Part shown: positions 25,965 through 34,381 of the stretch, piece after piece | Layout: every line of letters starts with the position of its first letter | Position numbering within the stretch: position 1 is the first letter of the stretch | NCBI RefSeq assembly: GCF_900101595.1 | Contig: NZ_FMYY01000010.1 | Span: 1-64,000 of the forward strand | Direction: 5' to 3' | DNA: 64,000 bases | From: Paenibacillus sp. cl123 | Lineage (GTDB): Bacteria > Bacillota > Bacilli > Paenibacillales > NBRC-103111 | Translations under genes and position numbers: made by a program | Notes under the pieces: generated by a model | Told to the model about the DNA's origin: nothing | The model's input: only the letters and a program-made list of their open reading frames with translations | Database searches by the model: none

Positions 25965-27381
25965 AACCTCGGCCATTGCCTGCGTATCGGCCGTTTCCCT
26001 GCTCGCCATGACGGCCTGCTCGGGGGCGGGGAAAGACCCTATGCCGACAACCGGCGGAATCGGCGGCATGACCCCGTCATCCGGACCGGCAACCGTCTCG
26101 CTTTCCGTGATGACCTCCGACCGCTTTCTGGAGCTTGCGAAGCAGCGGTTCGAGGAGACGCATCCGGACATCCGGATCGACATCAAGGAATATATGGCCG
26201 CGCCCTCTACGGGAGCGCAGCAGCCAGGCCAGAATATGATGGTGATGACCAGACCCGATCCGAAAAACATCGAAAAGTACGTCAGCACGGTGGGCGCGGA
26301 GCTGATGAGCGGCAAGGCGTCGGACATTATTGTGATGAACGATCTCCCTTATAAGAAATACGCCGACAAGAAGCTGCTGGAAAATATCGGCGACCTGATG
26401 AGCAAGGATGCGGCCTTCAAGCTGGATCAGTACTACACCGGCATATTTGACGCGATGAAATATGGCGGGGCCTTGTACACGGTACCTGTGAAAGTGGGCC
26501 TGAATATGTGGCTCGGCAACGAGGCCGTATTGAGCGGAGCCGGCATCGACGACAAGAAGTGGACATGGGAGGAATTCAAGCAGCTCGCGGGCAGCTGGGC
26601 AGCCGACAACAACAAGGACGGCAAGCCGGATACGTATCCGCTGGGGAAAATCGCTCCGGCTCAGCTGATCACGCTCATGCTGAACAGCAGTATCGCCAAA
26701 TTCGCCGATATGGGCGGAAAGCAGGCGAAATTCGATTCGCCGGCATTCATTCAGCTGCTGAAGCTGGCCAAATCGATGTACGACGAGCAGTTCATTGTGC
26801 CGGATAACGGAGATGCGAACAATATCGTAATCCAGCCGCAAGCGAATATTATCAGCTTTATGGATATGTACAGTATGCCGAAATCGGTTTTCGACGGAAA
26901 AGGAGCGTATTACGATCTTCCATCCGAGAATGACGCGAGAGGAACGCTGTTTACAACGTCGATGCCGCTGGCCATTAACAGCAAATCGGCCAACAAGCAG
27001 GCGGCGTGGGAATTCGTAAAGTTCCTGCTGTCCGATGAGATGCAGTCGGCAAGAGAGCTGAACGGGTTCCCGGTCAATAAGAACGGCTCCAAGGCGCAAG
27101 GCGAGAGCTGGAAGAATATAGGGGGGGGCAATGGCAAGGGCGGCGGCGCCAAAATAAAAATGAAAATGAACGGCAAGGAGCTGAATGTGCAGCCGGCGAC
27201 GGACGAGGATTTGGCTATGATCGAGAAGGCGCTGAGCAACGCCAAAGTATACGCCGAAAGCGACCCGAAGATCACGTCAATCGTCGTGGAGGAAAGCGCA
27301 CCGTTCTTCCAGGGACAGAAGTCGGCGGAGGAAGCCGCCAAGGTGATTCAAAACAAAGTCAGCACTTACTTGCAGGAGTAG
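25948..27381 (+). CDS. Extracellular solute-binding lipoprotein (sugar ABC type)
   Basis: 477 residues. The signal peptide ends in lipobox LAMTAC, so it is anchored to the membrane. The rest follows family 1 sugar-binding proteins: LELAKQRFEETHPDIRIDIKEY near the N terminus, WTWEEFKQLAGSWAADNNKDG in the middle and AAWEFVKFLLSDEMQS late. A glycine- and lysine-rich insert (GGGNGKGGGAKIKMKMNG) near residue 395 is unusual. The start lies inside the end of the MacB-core-like gene with GGAGTG upstream. It would deliver substrate to the two permeases at the operon's start. Confidence 0.93.
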   Translation: MKKTAKTSAIACVSAVSLLAMTACSGAGKDPMPTTGGIGGMTPSSGPATVSLSVMTSDRFLELAKQRFEETHPDIRIDIKEYMAAPSTGAQQPGQNMMVMTRPDPKNIEKYVSTVGAELMSGKASDIIVMNDLPYKKYADKKLLENIGDLMSKDAAFKLDQYYTGIFDAMKYGGALYTVPVKVGLNMWLGNEAVLSGAGIDDKKWTWEEFKQLAGSWAADNNKDGKPDTYPLGKIAPAQLITLMLNSSIAKFADMGGKQAKFDSPAFIQLLKLAKSMYDEQFIVPDNGDANNIVIQPQANIISFMDMYSMPKSVFDGKGAYYDLPSENDARGTLFTTSMPLAINSKSANKQAAWEFVKFLLSDEMQSARELNGFPVNKNGSKAQGESWKNIGGGNGKGGGAKIKMKMNGKELNVQPATDEDLAMIEKALSNAKVYAESDPKITSIVVEESAPFFQGQKSAEEAAKVIQNKVSTYLQE

Positions 27382-27476
27382 TTCGCTTCACGGGGCCGTC
27401 AAGCTTGCGGCAAGCGGAACGCGCTGCGGCGAAGCTTGACGCCCCGCCAGTTAACAAGGAGGAGGATCTATTCATC

Positions 27477-29657
27477 ATGTACCTGCGTCAAGGCACTGTC
27501 ATCTGCCTTATCGTGCTTCTGCTTCTCAGCCATGCGGTTTCCCCGGCTCCGGCCCGGGCCGACTCCGGCACGGACACCGGTGCCGGGGAAATCCGATCCC
27601 TGCCGGATGCCGCCGCCGAAGCACGGCTCCACAGCCCCGCAATCTGGGGCAAGGCAGCTATCGGGAACGAAAGCTATATGGAGCTGAAGGAGGTTATGCT
27701 GCTTCCCGGGGATCACACCGGCACGCTTGCCTTCACGCTGACCGTGTACAACGGGGGAGAGAACGACCTCGCATTTGACGATTACTGGGTGCGTCTGCAG
27801 ACGGCGGCAGGCACCCCGATCAGCGTCACTTTGCTTCCCCGGGACAAGAATAAAAACCGGGTTGCGCCGGGCTCAAGCGAGAATTTCGGCTTTTATGCCA
27901 AAGTAGCCGCATCGCTCAAGCTGGAGGATCTCGTATTCAAGCTGATTCGGCTGGACTTTGCCGCCGCCGGGTTCGAGCAAGTCGTCGGCCGCATGACCGC
28001 GCCGGAGGACGATGAGGGGGTGACGCCTGCGGGAGAGAAGCGCAGTCTGAGCATCGGCGGGGTACCGTTTCACGGGATCATCACGCATGCAGCCATCAGC
28101 CAGAATGACGAGTTTTACTTGCCGGCGCTCGATCTGGAGCTGATGAATGCCGGCATAAATCCCCTCCATCTGCCGAATCTCAGCTTTTTTATCCGCACGC
28201 CCGGCGGACTTTATTACCCGCTGCAATCCGCCGATTTCATCCAGGACGCGGCTGTTCAGCCGATGGAGAAGAAGGCAGGCATGCTCACCGTCTCCATTCC
28301 GAAGGAAGCGGGAGCGGACGGCTGGCAGCTTGTGATCACGGAGCCTATAGCCGGCGGTGCTGCCGGGGAGCGCATTTCCTTGCCGGCTGCCTTCCTCGAA
28401 GTGCCGGAAGCGACGCTCAGGACGGTTTCCATCGGCAACGATTATGACTTTACGAACAAGCAAGGGACGTATACGGCCAGGCTGAACTCGCTGCAGCGTT
28501 TGCCGTGGGAGGATCAGGACATCTTGTCGGCCGGCATCACCTTGATAAATAACGGAACCCAGGCGCTGCCTGTCCCGGAGCTTCAAGGATATTTCAAGCT
28601 GGATGATGCCGTATCCGTCGAAGCGAGAGTCGTCCGTTCCGATCAGGTGATCAGTCTGCTGCCGGGGAAGGAAATGAACATTCAGCTGGCCGGCAAAATT
28701 CCTTTTACGAGTGAATTCCGCAGCCTGAATTTGTACTTGCAGGAGAAGGAGGCGGCTAACGCTAATAAAGCGAAGGATTTATTGGTCTTCCAGCATAACG
28801 AAGCGCTGATGGATATGGCGTTCATCCCGCCGACGGATACGAGAAGGCTGACGGATATCGGGCAAAGCGCCGCCTATCGCGTACATGCGGTGCATACCTT
28901 CGAGGGACAAGCGGCCGATCTGATCGCCGTACAGCTGGAGGTGGAAAACCTGGAGAAGCGGTTCGCCGGGCTGCGCAAGCAGGTCGCCCAATTCCAGTCG
29001 GCTGACGGCACGATCCTGCCCGCGACCGTTACAGCGGGCATGAATAAGGTGAATCCCGGAGGCAAAGCGCTGCAGACGATCTGGGCTATGGTGCCGAAGG
29101 GTTACAGGACAGAAGGCATGAGGCTGCTGCTTGGCGACGAGCTGTCCGTGCCTGCCGCCCGGCCGGAGGAGGGCGTTGTGCGGGATGGTTACATCAACGC
29201 AGCGGCATTCGGACTGCCGGCGGAGAAGAAGGAAGTTCAGGCCGGCTTCGCCGGGCTGGAGGTCTATCCGTATACGATTTCGTTAAGCCGCATCGGGACA
29301 CAGGCGAACTTTGCCACCGGCACCGTGCTGCTTGACTTCGATTACGAGCTGAAGCGGAGCGCTTTGGTTGAAGCGGACATGAAGGAGCACAAGCTGATCG
29401 TCGAGCTGACGGACGAGCTTGTGGATAGCGGCAAGGAAATCGTCGTTAGCCAGACCTATGACCTGGCAGGGAAGGAGGCTTCCAAGTCGCTTCTGCTTGG
29501 CCGGCATGATGCCCGAATTTCGTATGCGGACAAAGACACTATTTACAAAATCAAGGACATGAAAACATACCGGCTGAACGTGTATCATCAGTTCCAGGAC
29601 GGGCAAAAAAAATTGCTTGCCAGCAAGGAGCTGGACTGGTTTGCCTACTCGGACTAA
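27477..29657 (+). CDS. Large secreted protein of unknown function
   Basis: 726 residues from ATG 27477, preceded by AAGGAGGAGG; the frame opens earlier at TTG 27405. A signal peptide (LIVLLLLSHAVSPAPARA) is followed by repeated beta-rich segments with the look of immunoglobulin-like domains (for example LAFTLTVYNGGENDLAFDDY, then GITLINNGTQALPVPELQGY). No catalytic motif, anchor or repeat family was recognised. It closes the importer/adaptor operon and precedes a two-component system, so it may be an extracellular accessory or sensor partner. Confidence 0.8.
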   Translation: MYLRQGTVICLIVLLLLSHAVSPAPARADSGTDTGAGEIRSLPDAAAEARLHSPAIWGKAAIGNESYMELKEVMLLPGDHTGTLAFTLTVYNGGENDLAFDDYWVRLQTAAGTPISVTLLPRDKNKNRVAPGSSENFGFYAKVAASLKLEDLVFKLIRLDFAAAGFEQVVGRMTAPEDDEGVTPAGEKRSLSIGGVPFHGIITHAAISQNDEFYLPALDLELMNAGINPLHLPNLSFFIRTPGGLYYPLQSADFIQDAAVQPMEKKAGMLTVSIPKEAGADGWQLVITEPIAGGAAGERISLPAAFLEVPEATLRTVSIGNDYDFTNKQGTYTARLNSLQRLPWEDQDILSAGITLINNGTQALPVPELQGYFKLDDAVSVEARVVRSDQVISLLPGKEMNIQLAGKIPFTSEFRSLNLYLQEKEAANANKAKDLLVFQHNEALMDMAFIPPTDTRRLTDIGQSAAYRVHAVHTFEGQAADLIAVQLEVENLEKRFAGLRKQVAQFQSADGTILPATVTAGMNKVNPGGKALQTIWAMVPKGYRTEGMRLLLGDELSVPAARPEEGVVRDGYINAAAFGLPAEKKEVQAGFAGLEVYPYTISLSRIGTQANFATGTVLLDFDYELKRSALVEADMKEHKLIVELTDELVDSGKEIVVSQTYDLAGKEASKSLLLGRHDARISYADKDTIYKIKDMKTYRLNVYHQFQDGQKKLLASKELDWFAYSD

Positions 29658-29733
29658 CCGCATCCCGCATGTATCGGGCGGTTGGGGAAGCAACGTTTTC
29701 TGTTTTAATCTGCTTTTCAGCTTTCTCCTCTAT

Positions 29734-29787
29734 ACTGGATCAACAAGCAGGACTGGATCAACAAGCAGGACTGGACCAACAAGCAGG
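29734..29787. repeat. 18-bp direct repeat, three copies
   Basis: ACTGGATCAACAAGCAGG at 29734-29751 and 29752-29769, and with one change at 29770-29787. It lies 27-80 bp upstream of the response regulator start and just after TATACT (29731-29736), a possible -10 box. It could bind the regulator or be a slipped-strand duplication in the leader. Confidence 0.9.
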
Positions 29788-29813
29788 CTGCACGTCAAAC
29801 AGGAGGAAAGCCG

Positions 29814-30518
29814 ATGAAAATACTCGTTGTCGAAGACGACATTCATTTGCTCAGAACCATTCAAACCTTGCTGGAGGAAGAAGGGTATCAGGTGGACCGG
29901 GCAACCTGCGGCGAAGAAGGCTGCTATTTGGCGGAGCAAGGCATCTATGATCTGCTGGTGCTCGATATGATGCTGCCCGGCATGGACGGACTCGAGATCG
30001 TACACCGCATCCGCGCCAAGCAGCTGCTCACTCCGGTCTTGTTTCTGACGGCCAGAGACAGCGTGGAGGATATGGTGAGAGGTCTTGATACCGGAGCGGA
30101 CGATTATATGACGAAGCCGTTCGAGGTGCCGGCCCTGCTCGCCCGGCTGCGCGCTTTGCTGCGAAGACGGGGGCAGGGAGACAGCGAGGGAGGGCTGGCG
30201 TATCACCGGCTGTTCCTTCATATGAGAACGAAGGAAGCCTCCATCGGCGGATTGCCTGTGGACCTGACGCAAAAGGAATTCGAGCTGCTTGAATTTTTGC
30301 TGCGCAACCGGGAGCAGATCCTGACCCGGGAACAAATCTGCACGCGGGTATGGGGGCTTGAATCCGATGTCGGATCCAATGTAGTGGATGTATACGTCTA
30401 CTATTTGCGCAGAAAATTAAAGGCGTTCGATTACGATCACATTATCCATACGATCCGGAACGTGGGCTATATGGTGAAGGAGAATACGCCATGTTTGGCA
30501 AAACCCGCATCCGATTGA
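29814..30518 (+). CDS. OmpR-family response regulator
   Basis: 234 residues. Receiver with acidic pocket EDD, phospho-acceptor Asp51 in LVLDMMLPGMDG, Thr in FLTARD and Lys in MTKPFEVP. A winged-helix DNA-binding domain (about 130-226) ends in TIRNVGYMVKE. AGGAGG lies before the start. It overlaps the kinase gene by 28 bp. Its position directly behind the importer/adaptor operon suggests that it controls that operon, as with Bce/Ykn-type envelope-stress systems, but that is inference. Confidence 0.95.
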   Translation: MKILVVEDDIHLLRTIQTLLEEEGYQVDRATCGEEGCYLAEQGIYDLLVLDMMLPGMDGLEIVHRIRAKQLLTPVLFLTARDSVEDMVRGLDTGADDYMTKPFEVPALLARLRALLRRRGQGDSEGGLAYHRLFLHMRTKEASIGGLPVDLTQKEFELLEFLLRNREQILTREQICTRVWGLESDVGSNVVDVYVYYLRRKLKAFDYDHIIHTIRNVGYMVKENTPCLAKPASD

Positions 30519-31960
30519 CCGTGCTGAATGCCGCCGTGTTTTTCGTTATCATCGCCTGCCTCGGCGCTTTCGTCTACACCCAGCTGAGCCGTCAGCTATA
30601 TGCCAATGTGGATGAATCGCTGCGGCTGAGAATTTTGCAGGACACGAAGCTGAGTCAGGCCAAAAACCAATTTCTGATGAATGAAGGGCCGCAGCAGCAT
30701 GCGGAAGGCAAGCTGCAGAAGACGCTGATTCAGGTTCAGGGCATCGACCCCAGGGTGTTCCTGGTGCTCTGGGACGAGAATGGAGATGCCTTTCACGTGC
30801 TTTCCGGGAACAAGAATAGAGAAGCGACCGAGATGTTCCGGCCGTACCGGTCGATTCGGACGCCGCAAACGGTCAAAATCGACGGACATGCGTATCGTCT
30901 CTACTCAATGGATTACACGCCGTCTGCCGAGACGAACGCTCAGAGCGGAATGGGAGATCAGATCCGGATCAATGGAACGAATCCGCTTGACCTGCCCCAG
31001 CCGCCGGACGGCAGGACGTCCTCCTCCGAGATCGTGTCGATTCAAGCGATCAGCATCATCGACTCCGAGCAAACGATGCTGAACAATCTGCTGAAGCTGA
31101 TCCTGCTCGGCATCTTTGGGGGCGGAGCGGTGACCTTGCTGGCCGGCCTGTATTTAGCCAACAAGGCGCTGCTGCCGATCCGGCGCTCCTGGGAAAAGCA
31201 GCAGCAGTTCGTCGCCGACGCTTCGCATGAGGTGCGGATGCCGTTATCGATCATTCAGGCGAATGCCGAGCTTGTATTCCGCCATCCGGACCGGTCCGTC
31301 ATGGAGATGAGCGAGCCGCTCTCCATGGTGCTTGCGGAAGCCAAGCGAATGGGCAGACTGACGGATCAGCTGCTGACGCTGGCGAGAGCCGATTCCGATC
31401 AGGAGGAGCTTCTTTTGAAGCCGTTACTGCTGGAAGAGGTGGTCCGCGAGGTGACGCAGAAGTTCGAGCCGATCGCCGAGCTGAAGCAGCAAAAGCTTGA
31501 GATACAGGCGGAAAACGGTCTTGAGCTGATTGGCGACCGCGAACGGCTTCATCAGCTGCTGGTGATCCTGCTCGACAACAGCATGAAGTTTACTTCCGGG
31601 AATGGAACGGTTCGGATTGCAGCCCGCCGGACCGGGCCCCATGCCGAGCTGGTCGTTCAAGATACGGGTGCGGGTATCGCCGCCGAGGATTTGCCGCATA
31701 TTTTCGACCGGTTCTATCGCGCAGACAAGTCGCGGAGCCGCAGCAGCGGAGGAACCGGGCTGGGCCTGGCCATTGCCAGGTGGATCGTGACCAGGCACGG
31801 CGGGGATATCGGCGCAGCAAGCGTACTTGGGCAAGGAACGACGATGACGATTCGGCTGCCGGCGGGGATCGCATATCCATTTCTCCCGCGCACCAAAAGC
31901 AGGGACATGAAAGAATGCGGGAAAGTATTCAAGAATAATTGGCGGGCGAGACGCCGGTAA
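30491..31960 (+). CDS. Sensor histidine kinase with a C-terminal tail derived from a repeat element
   Basis: 489 residues. Membrane segments at about 10-32 and 200-222 flank an extracellular domain of about 170 residues. The H box has His246 in DASHEVRMPLSII (variant of HELRTPL). The ATPase domain has LLDNSMKFT, QDTGAGIAAEDLPHIFDRFYR and GGTGLGLAIARW and would normally finish at GTTMTIRLPA (about 457). The last 31 codons come from the right end of the dispersed palindromic element, and the stop lies inside the convergent AraC gene, giving a 32-bp tail-to-tail overlap. Catalytic parts are intact, so it is probably functional. Confidence 0.93.
   Translation: MFGKTRIRLTVLNAAVFFVIIACLGAFVYTQLSRQLYANVDESLRLRILQDTKLSQAKNQFLMNEGPQQHAEGKLQKTLIQVQGIDPRVFLVLWDENGDAFHVLSGNKNREATEMFRPYRSIRTPQTVKIDGHAYRLYSMDYTPSAETNAQSGMGDQIRINGTNPLDLPQPPDGRTSSSEIVSIQAISIIDSEQTMLNNLLKLILLGIFGGGAVTLLAGLYLANKALLPIRRSWEKQQQFVADASHEVRMPLSIIQANAELVFRHPDRSVMEMSEPLSMVLAEAKRMGRLTDQLLTLARADSDQEELLLKPLLLEEVVREVTQKFEPIAELKQQKLEIQAENGLELIGDRERLHQLLVILLDNSMKFTSGNGTVRIAARRTGPHAELVVQDTGAGIAAEDLPHIFDRFYRADKSRSRSSGGTGLGLAIARWIVTRHGGDIGAASVLGQGTTMTIRLPAGIAYPFLPRTKSRDMKECGKVFKNNWRARRR
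31868..31910. repeat. Dispersed palindromic element, copy D (right end only)
   Basis: CATATCCATTTCTCCCGCGC and the following ACCAAAAGCAGGGA match the right end of copy C (CATATCCATTCCTCCCACGC and ACCGAAAGCAGGGA, about 48939-48974). It forms the 3' end of the kinase reading frame. Confidence 0.75.
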
Positions 31961-32771
31961 TTTTTTTGAACGCCTTGTAGAAGTTGGAGTAATCCTCGAA
32001 GCCGGTCCTTCGGCAAACCTCCGACGGCGGGACGGAAAGCTTCAATAGCTCGGCGGCTTTGGCGATCCGCTTATGGATCATATACTGCTTGAAGCTGTAC
32101 CCGGTGATGCGCTTGAACAGATGAGAGAAATGATACCTGCTTATAAAAAAGTTGCTCTCAATGTCCTGAAGGGTCAGCGGCCGATGCAGATTATCGTTCA
32201 GATAAGCGATGATCAGCTCGATCTTGGCATCGTAGTCGCCTTCAAAGGCAAAGGTATGGAGATGGGAGCCGATGATCCGGTTAAGCTGAATAAGCAGACG
32301 GATGAAGGTCAGTTCGATCTCGAGGCTGCTCATAGGCTGCCCGCTGCGGTGATGCTCCTCGATCTCGGTGAAATAGCGGGCCAGTTGCTCCTGCTCCACC
32401 AGCTTGCCGGGCAGCAGATTGAAGCTGCCCGGCTTTTTGCGTTCGAAATATTGCAGAATCGGGGAGCTGTCCCTGTTATAATGGCTGCAAAATTCGGGAG
32501 TGAAGAAAATAAGGATGCGCTCGTAGCTTGTATCGGAAGTAAAGTAGGGCCGATGGATTTCCTTGTTGTTGATGATCAGCAAATCGCCCGGACTGAGGGT
32601 ATAGGTCTGATTTTCCACCTGATAGACAACACTGCCCGATATTAGATAATAAATCTCGTAGCAGCTCAGCAGATACATCTGGTGCTGGTTATCGTGAGGG
32701 CTGTGCGTGACGGCGTGGGAGTAGCTGAAGGCGCCGTTAGCCAATTCGATAGAAGCCAAGTTTACTCTCAT
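31929..32771 (-). CDS. AraC-family transcriptional regulator
   Basis: 280 residues from ATG 32771, with GGGAGGTG 4 nt upstream; the open frame continues to 33002 without a ribosome site. The N-terminal cupin (about 25-120) has CYEIYYLISGSVVYQVENQ and LSPGDLLIINNKEIHRP. The C-terminal two helix-turn-helix motifs read LQDIESNFFISRYHFSHLFK and PSEVCRRTGFEDYSNFYKAF, ending KKITGVSPANY. It is divergent from the GH88 gene, its likely target. Confidence 0.94.
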   Translation of the reverse strand: MRVNLASIELANGAFSYSHAVTHSPHDNQHQMYLLSCYEIYYLISGSVVYQVENQTYTLSPGDLLIINNKEIHRPYFTSDTSYERILIFFTPEFCSHYNRDSSPILQYFERKKPGSFNLLPGKLVEQEQLARYFTEIEEHHRSGQPMSSLEIELTFIRLLIQLNRIIGSHLHTFAFEGDYDAKIELIIAYLNDNLHRPLTLQDIESNFFISRYHFSHLFKRITGYSFKQYMIHKRIAKAAELLKLSVPPSEVCRRTGFEDYSNFYKAFKKITGVSPANYS

Positions 32772-32841
32772 GACGCACCTCCCGGCTCGAAAATGAATGC
32801 GTGACCAGTATAGCATATTTCGCCTGACCGGATAGCAAGAT

Positions 32842-32940
32842 TTGCAAGGTAATCCGCAAGTTGCACGATATGGGCGCGCTTCCGATTTCTTTATAGTGGA
32901 CATAGGCATAAACGCTTCGACTGTCAGCCAGTTCACTATA
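32842..32940. promoter_or_regulatory. Divergent AraC/GH88 control region
   Basis: TTGCAAGG (32842-32849) and TTGCACGA (32861-32868) are similar octamers 19 bp apart, a spacing fitting an AraC-type direct-repeat site. TATAGTG (32892-32898) and CACTATA (32934-32940) form an inverted repeat just before the GH88 ribosome site, and TATAGT may serve as a -10 box. Confidence 0.3.
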
Positions 32941-32960
32941 CCTGTAGGAGGAATCAAGAA

Positions 32961-34091
32961 ATGAAGGAAGCCTTGCACGCCCATCAGGAGTTTATTTTGC
33001 ACACCTGGGACCGCATAGCGGCCAAATTATCCGTTACCTCGGACCGCATCCAGGACGGCATGCCGTACACGACGAAAAATGGGGTTTACGACGATTGCCA
33101 GGATGACGCCGGCTGGTGGACGAATACGTTCTGGACGGGCATATTGTGGCAGATGTACAGGGAAACCAAGGAAGAGAAGTACAAGGAATATGCCCGAAGC
33201 ATCGAATTGAAAATGGACCAGGTGCTGTACGGCTACGATGAACTGCATCACGACGTCGGCTTCATGTGGCTGTTATCCAGCGTGATGAATTACGAGCTGA
33301 CCGGGGACGACCAGGCCCGGCGCAGAGCGATGCTGGCTGCCAATGTGCTGTCCGCCCGGGGCAATCTGGCGGGAGGTTATATACGCGCTTGGAACGGAGA
33401 TAATCCGGGCTGGGCCATCATCGACTGCATGATGAATATTCCGCTCCTGTTCTGGGCCTCCGAGCAGAGCCGCGATGCCCGCTTCAAGCATATCGGCGTT
33501 ATGCATGCGGACAAGACGGCGGAGCACTTCGTTCGCGAAGACGGGTCAGTCCATCACATCGTCGTCTTCGACGAAGAAACTGGCGAAGTGGCGGAAATTC
33601 CACGGGGACAAGGGTACGAAAGCGGGTCCTCCTGGTCGAGAGGGCAAAGCTGGGCTGTCTACGGCTTCGCGCAGGCGTATCACTGGACGCAGAAGACCGA
33701 ATATTTGCAGACGGCCAAGCGCATCGCTCACTACACGCTTTCCTGCCTGGCGCTCGGCGGGTATGTGCCGGCCTGCGACTACCGGCAGCCGGCTGACTCC
33801 GATCTGATCGACAGCAGCGCGGGAGCGATTACGGCCTGCGGCTTGATCGAGATCGCCAAGGCTGTGCCGGAGGCGGAGCGGGCGTTGTACCTGGAATCCG
33901 CGATCGCCATCCTGCGGGCGCTGTCCGAGCGCTGCGCGGTTTGGGACCAGTCGGACGAATGCCTGCTCACCGGCGGCACCTCGGCCTTCCATAGCGATCC
34001 CGCATCCAGATATACCGTGTTTAACGGCGCGCTGATCTATGGCGATTACTATTTCGTCGAAGCGGTCTGCAAGCTGAAAGCGCTGTTATAG
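32961..34091 (+). CDS. GH88 unsaturated glucuronyl hydrolase
   Basis: 376 residues with no signal peptide, so cytosolic, as usual for GH88. It removes the 4,5-unsaturated uronate left at the non-reducing end by polysaccharide lyases, via hydration of the vinyl ether. The catalytic Asp pair is expected at Asp98 (ELHHDVGFMW) and Asp155 (WAIIDCMMN), 57 residues apart. Other signs are NTFWTGILWQMY and the family signature GYESGSSWSRGQSWAVYGFAQ. A strong GGAGG precedes the ATG. The gene links the lyases of this region to central metabolism. Confidence 0.95.
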   Translation: MKEALHAHQEFILHTWDRIAAKLSVTSDRIQDGMPYTTKNGVYDDCQDDAGWWTNTFWTGILWQMYRETKEEKYKEYARSIELKMDQVLYGYDELHHDVGFMWLLSSVMNYELTGDDQARRRAMLAANVLSARGNLAGGYIRAWNGDNPGWAIIDCMMNIPLLFWASEQSRDARFKHIGVMHADKTAEHFVREDGSVHHIVVFDEETGEVAEIPRGQGYESGSSWSRGQSWAVYGFAQAYHWTQKTEYLQTAKRIAHYTLSCLALGGYVPACDYRQPADSDLIDSSAGAITACGLIEIAKAVPEAERALYLESAIAILRALSERCAVWDQSDECLLTGGTSAFHSDPASRYTVFNGALIYGDYYFVEAVCKLKALL

Positions 34092-34103
34092 AGAACCCGG
34101 CTG

Positions 34104-34143
34104 AAGCCCGCCGCCGTCGCGTTAGCGAACGGGGCGGGCTTTG
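34104..34143 (+). terminator. Terminator-like hairpin after GH88
   Basis: AAGCCCGCC (34104-34112) pairs with GGGCGGGCTT (34132-34141). The T tract is short. Confidence 0.55.
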
Positions 34144-34381
34144 TTCATGAATAAGAGTAGAAGTCCGTGGGCTCATTAGCATAATTTTCGAACACCACTG
34201 TTCTCTCCGTCAGGCACTCATCCTTTTACTTGCTTTTCAGCTAAATTGCCGAAATTGCAGACGAATTTTAGAAAATAATGATTCGCTACTGGCCCTTTTT
34301 AAGGGTTTGTTTGATTTTTGGAGATATTCAGCAGCCCAAGCCTTGCTATATAACTAAGGGGAGAGGCCGACTCTAAGAAAA

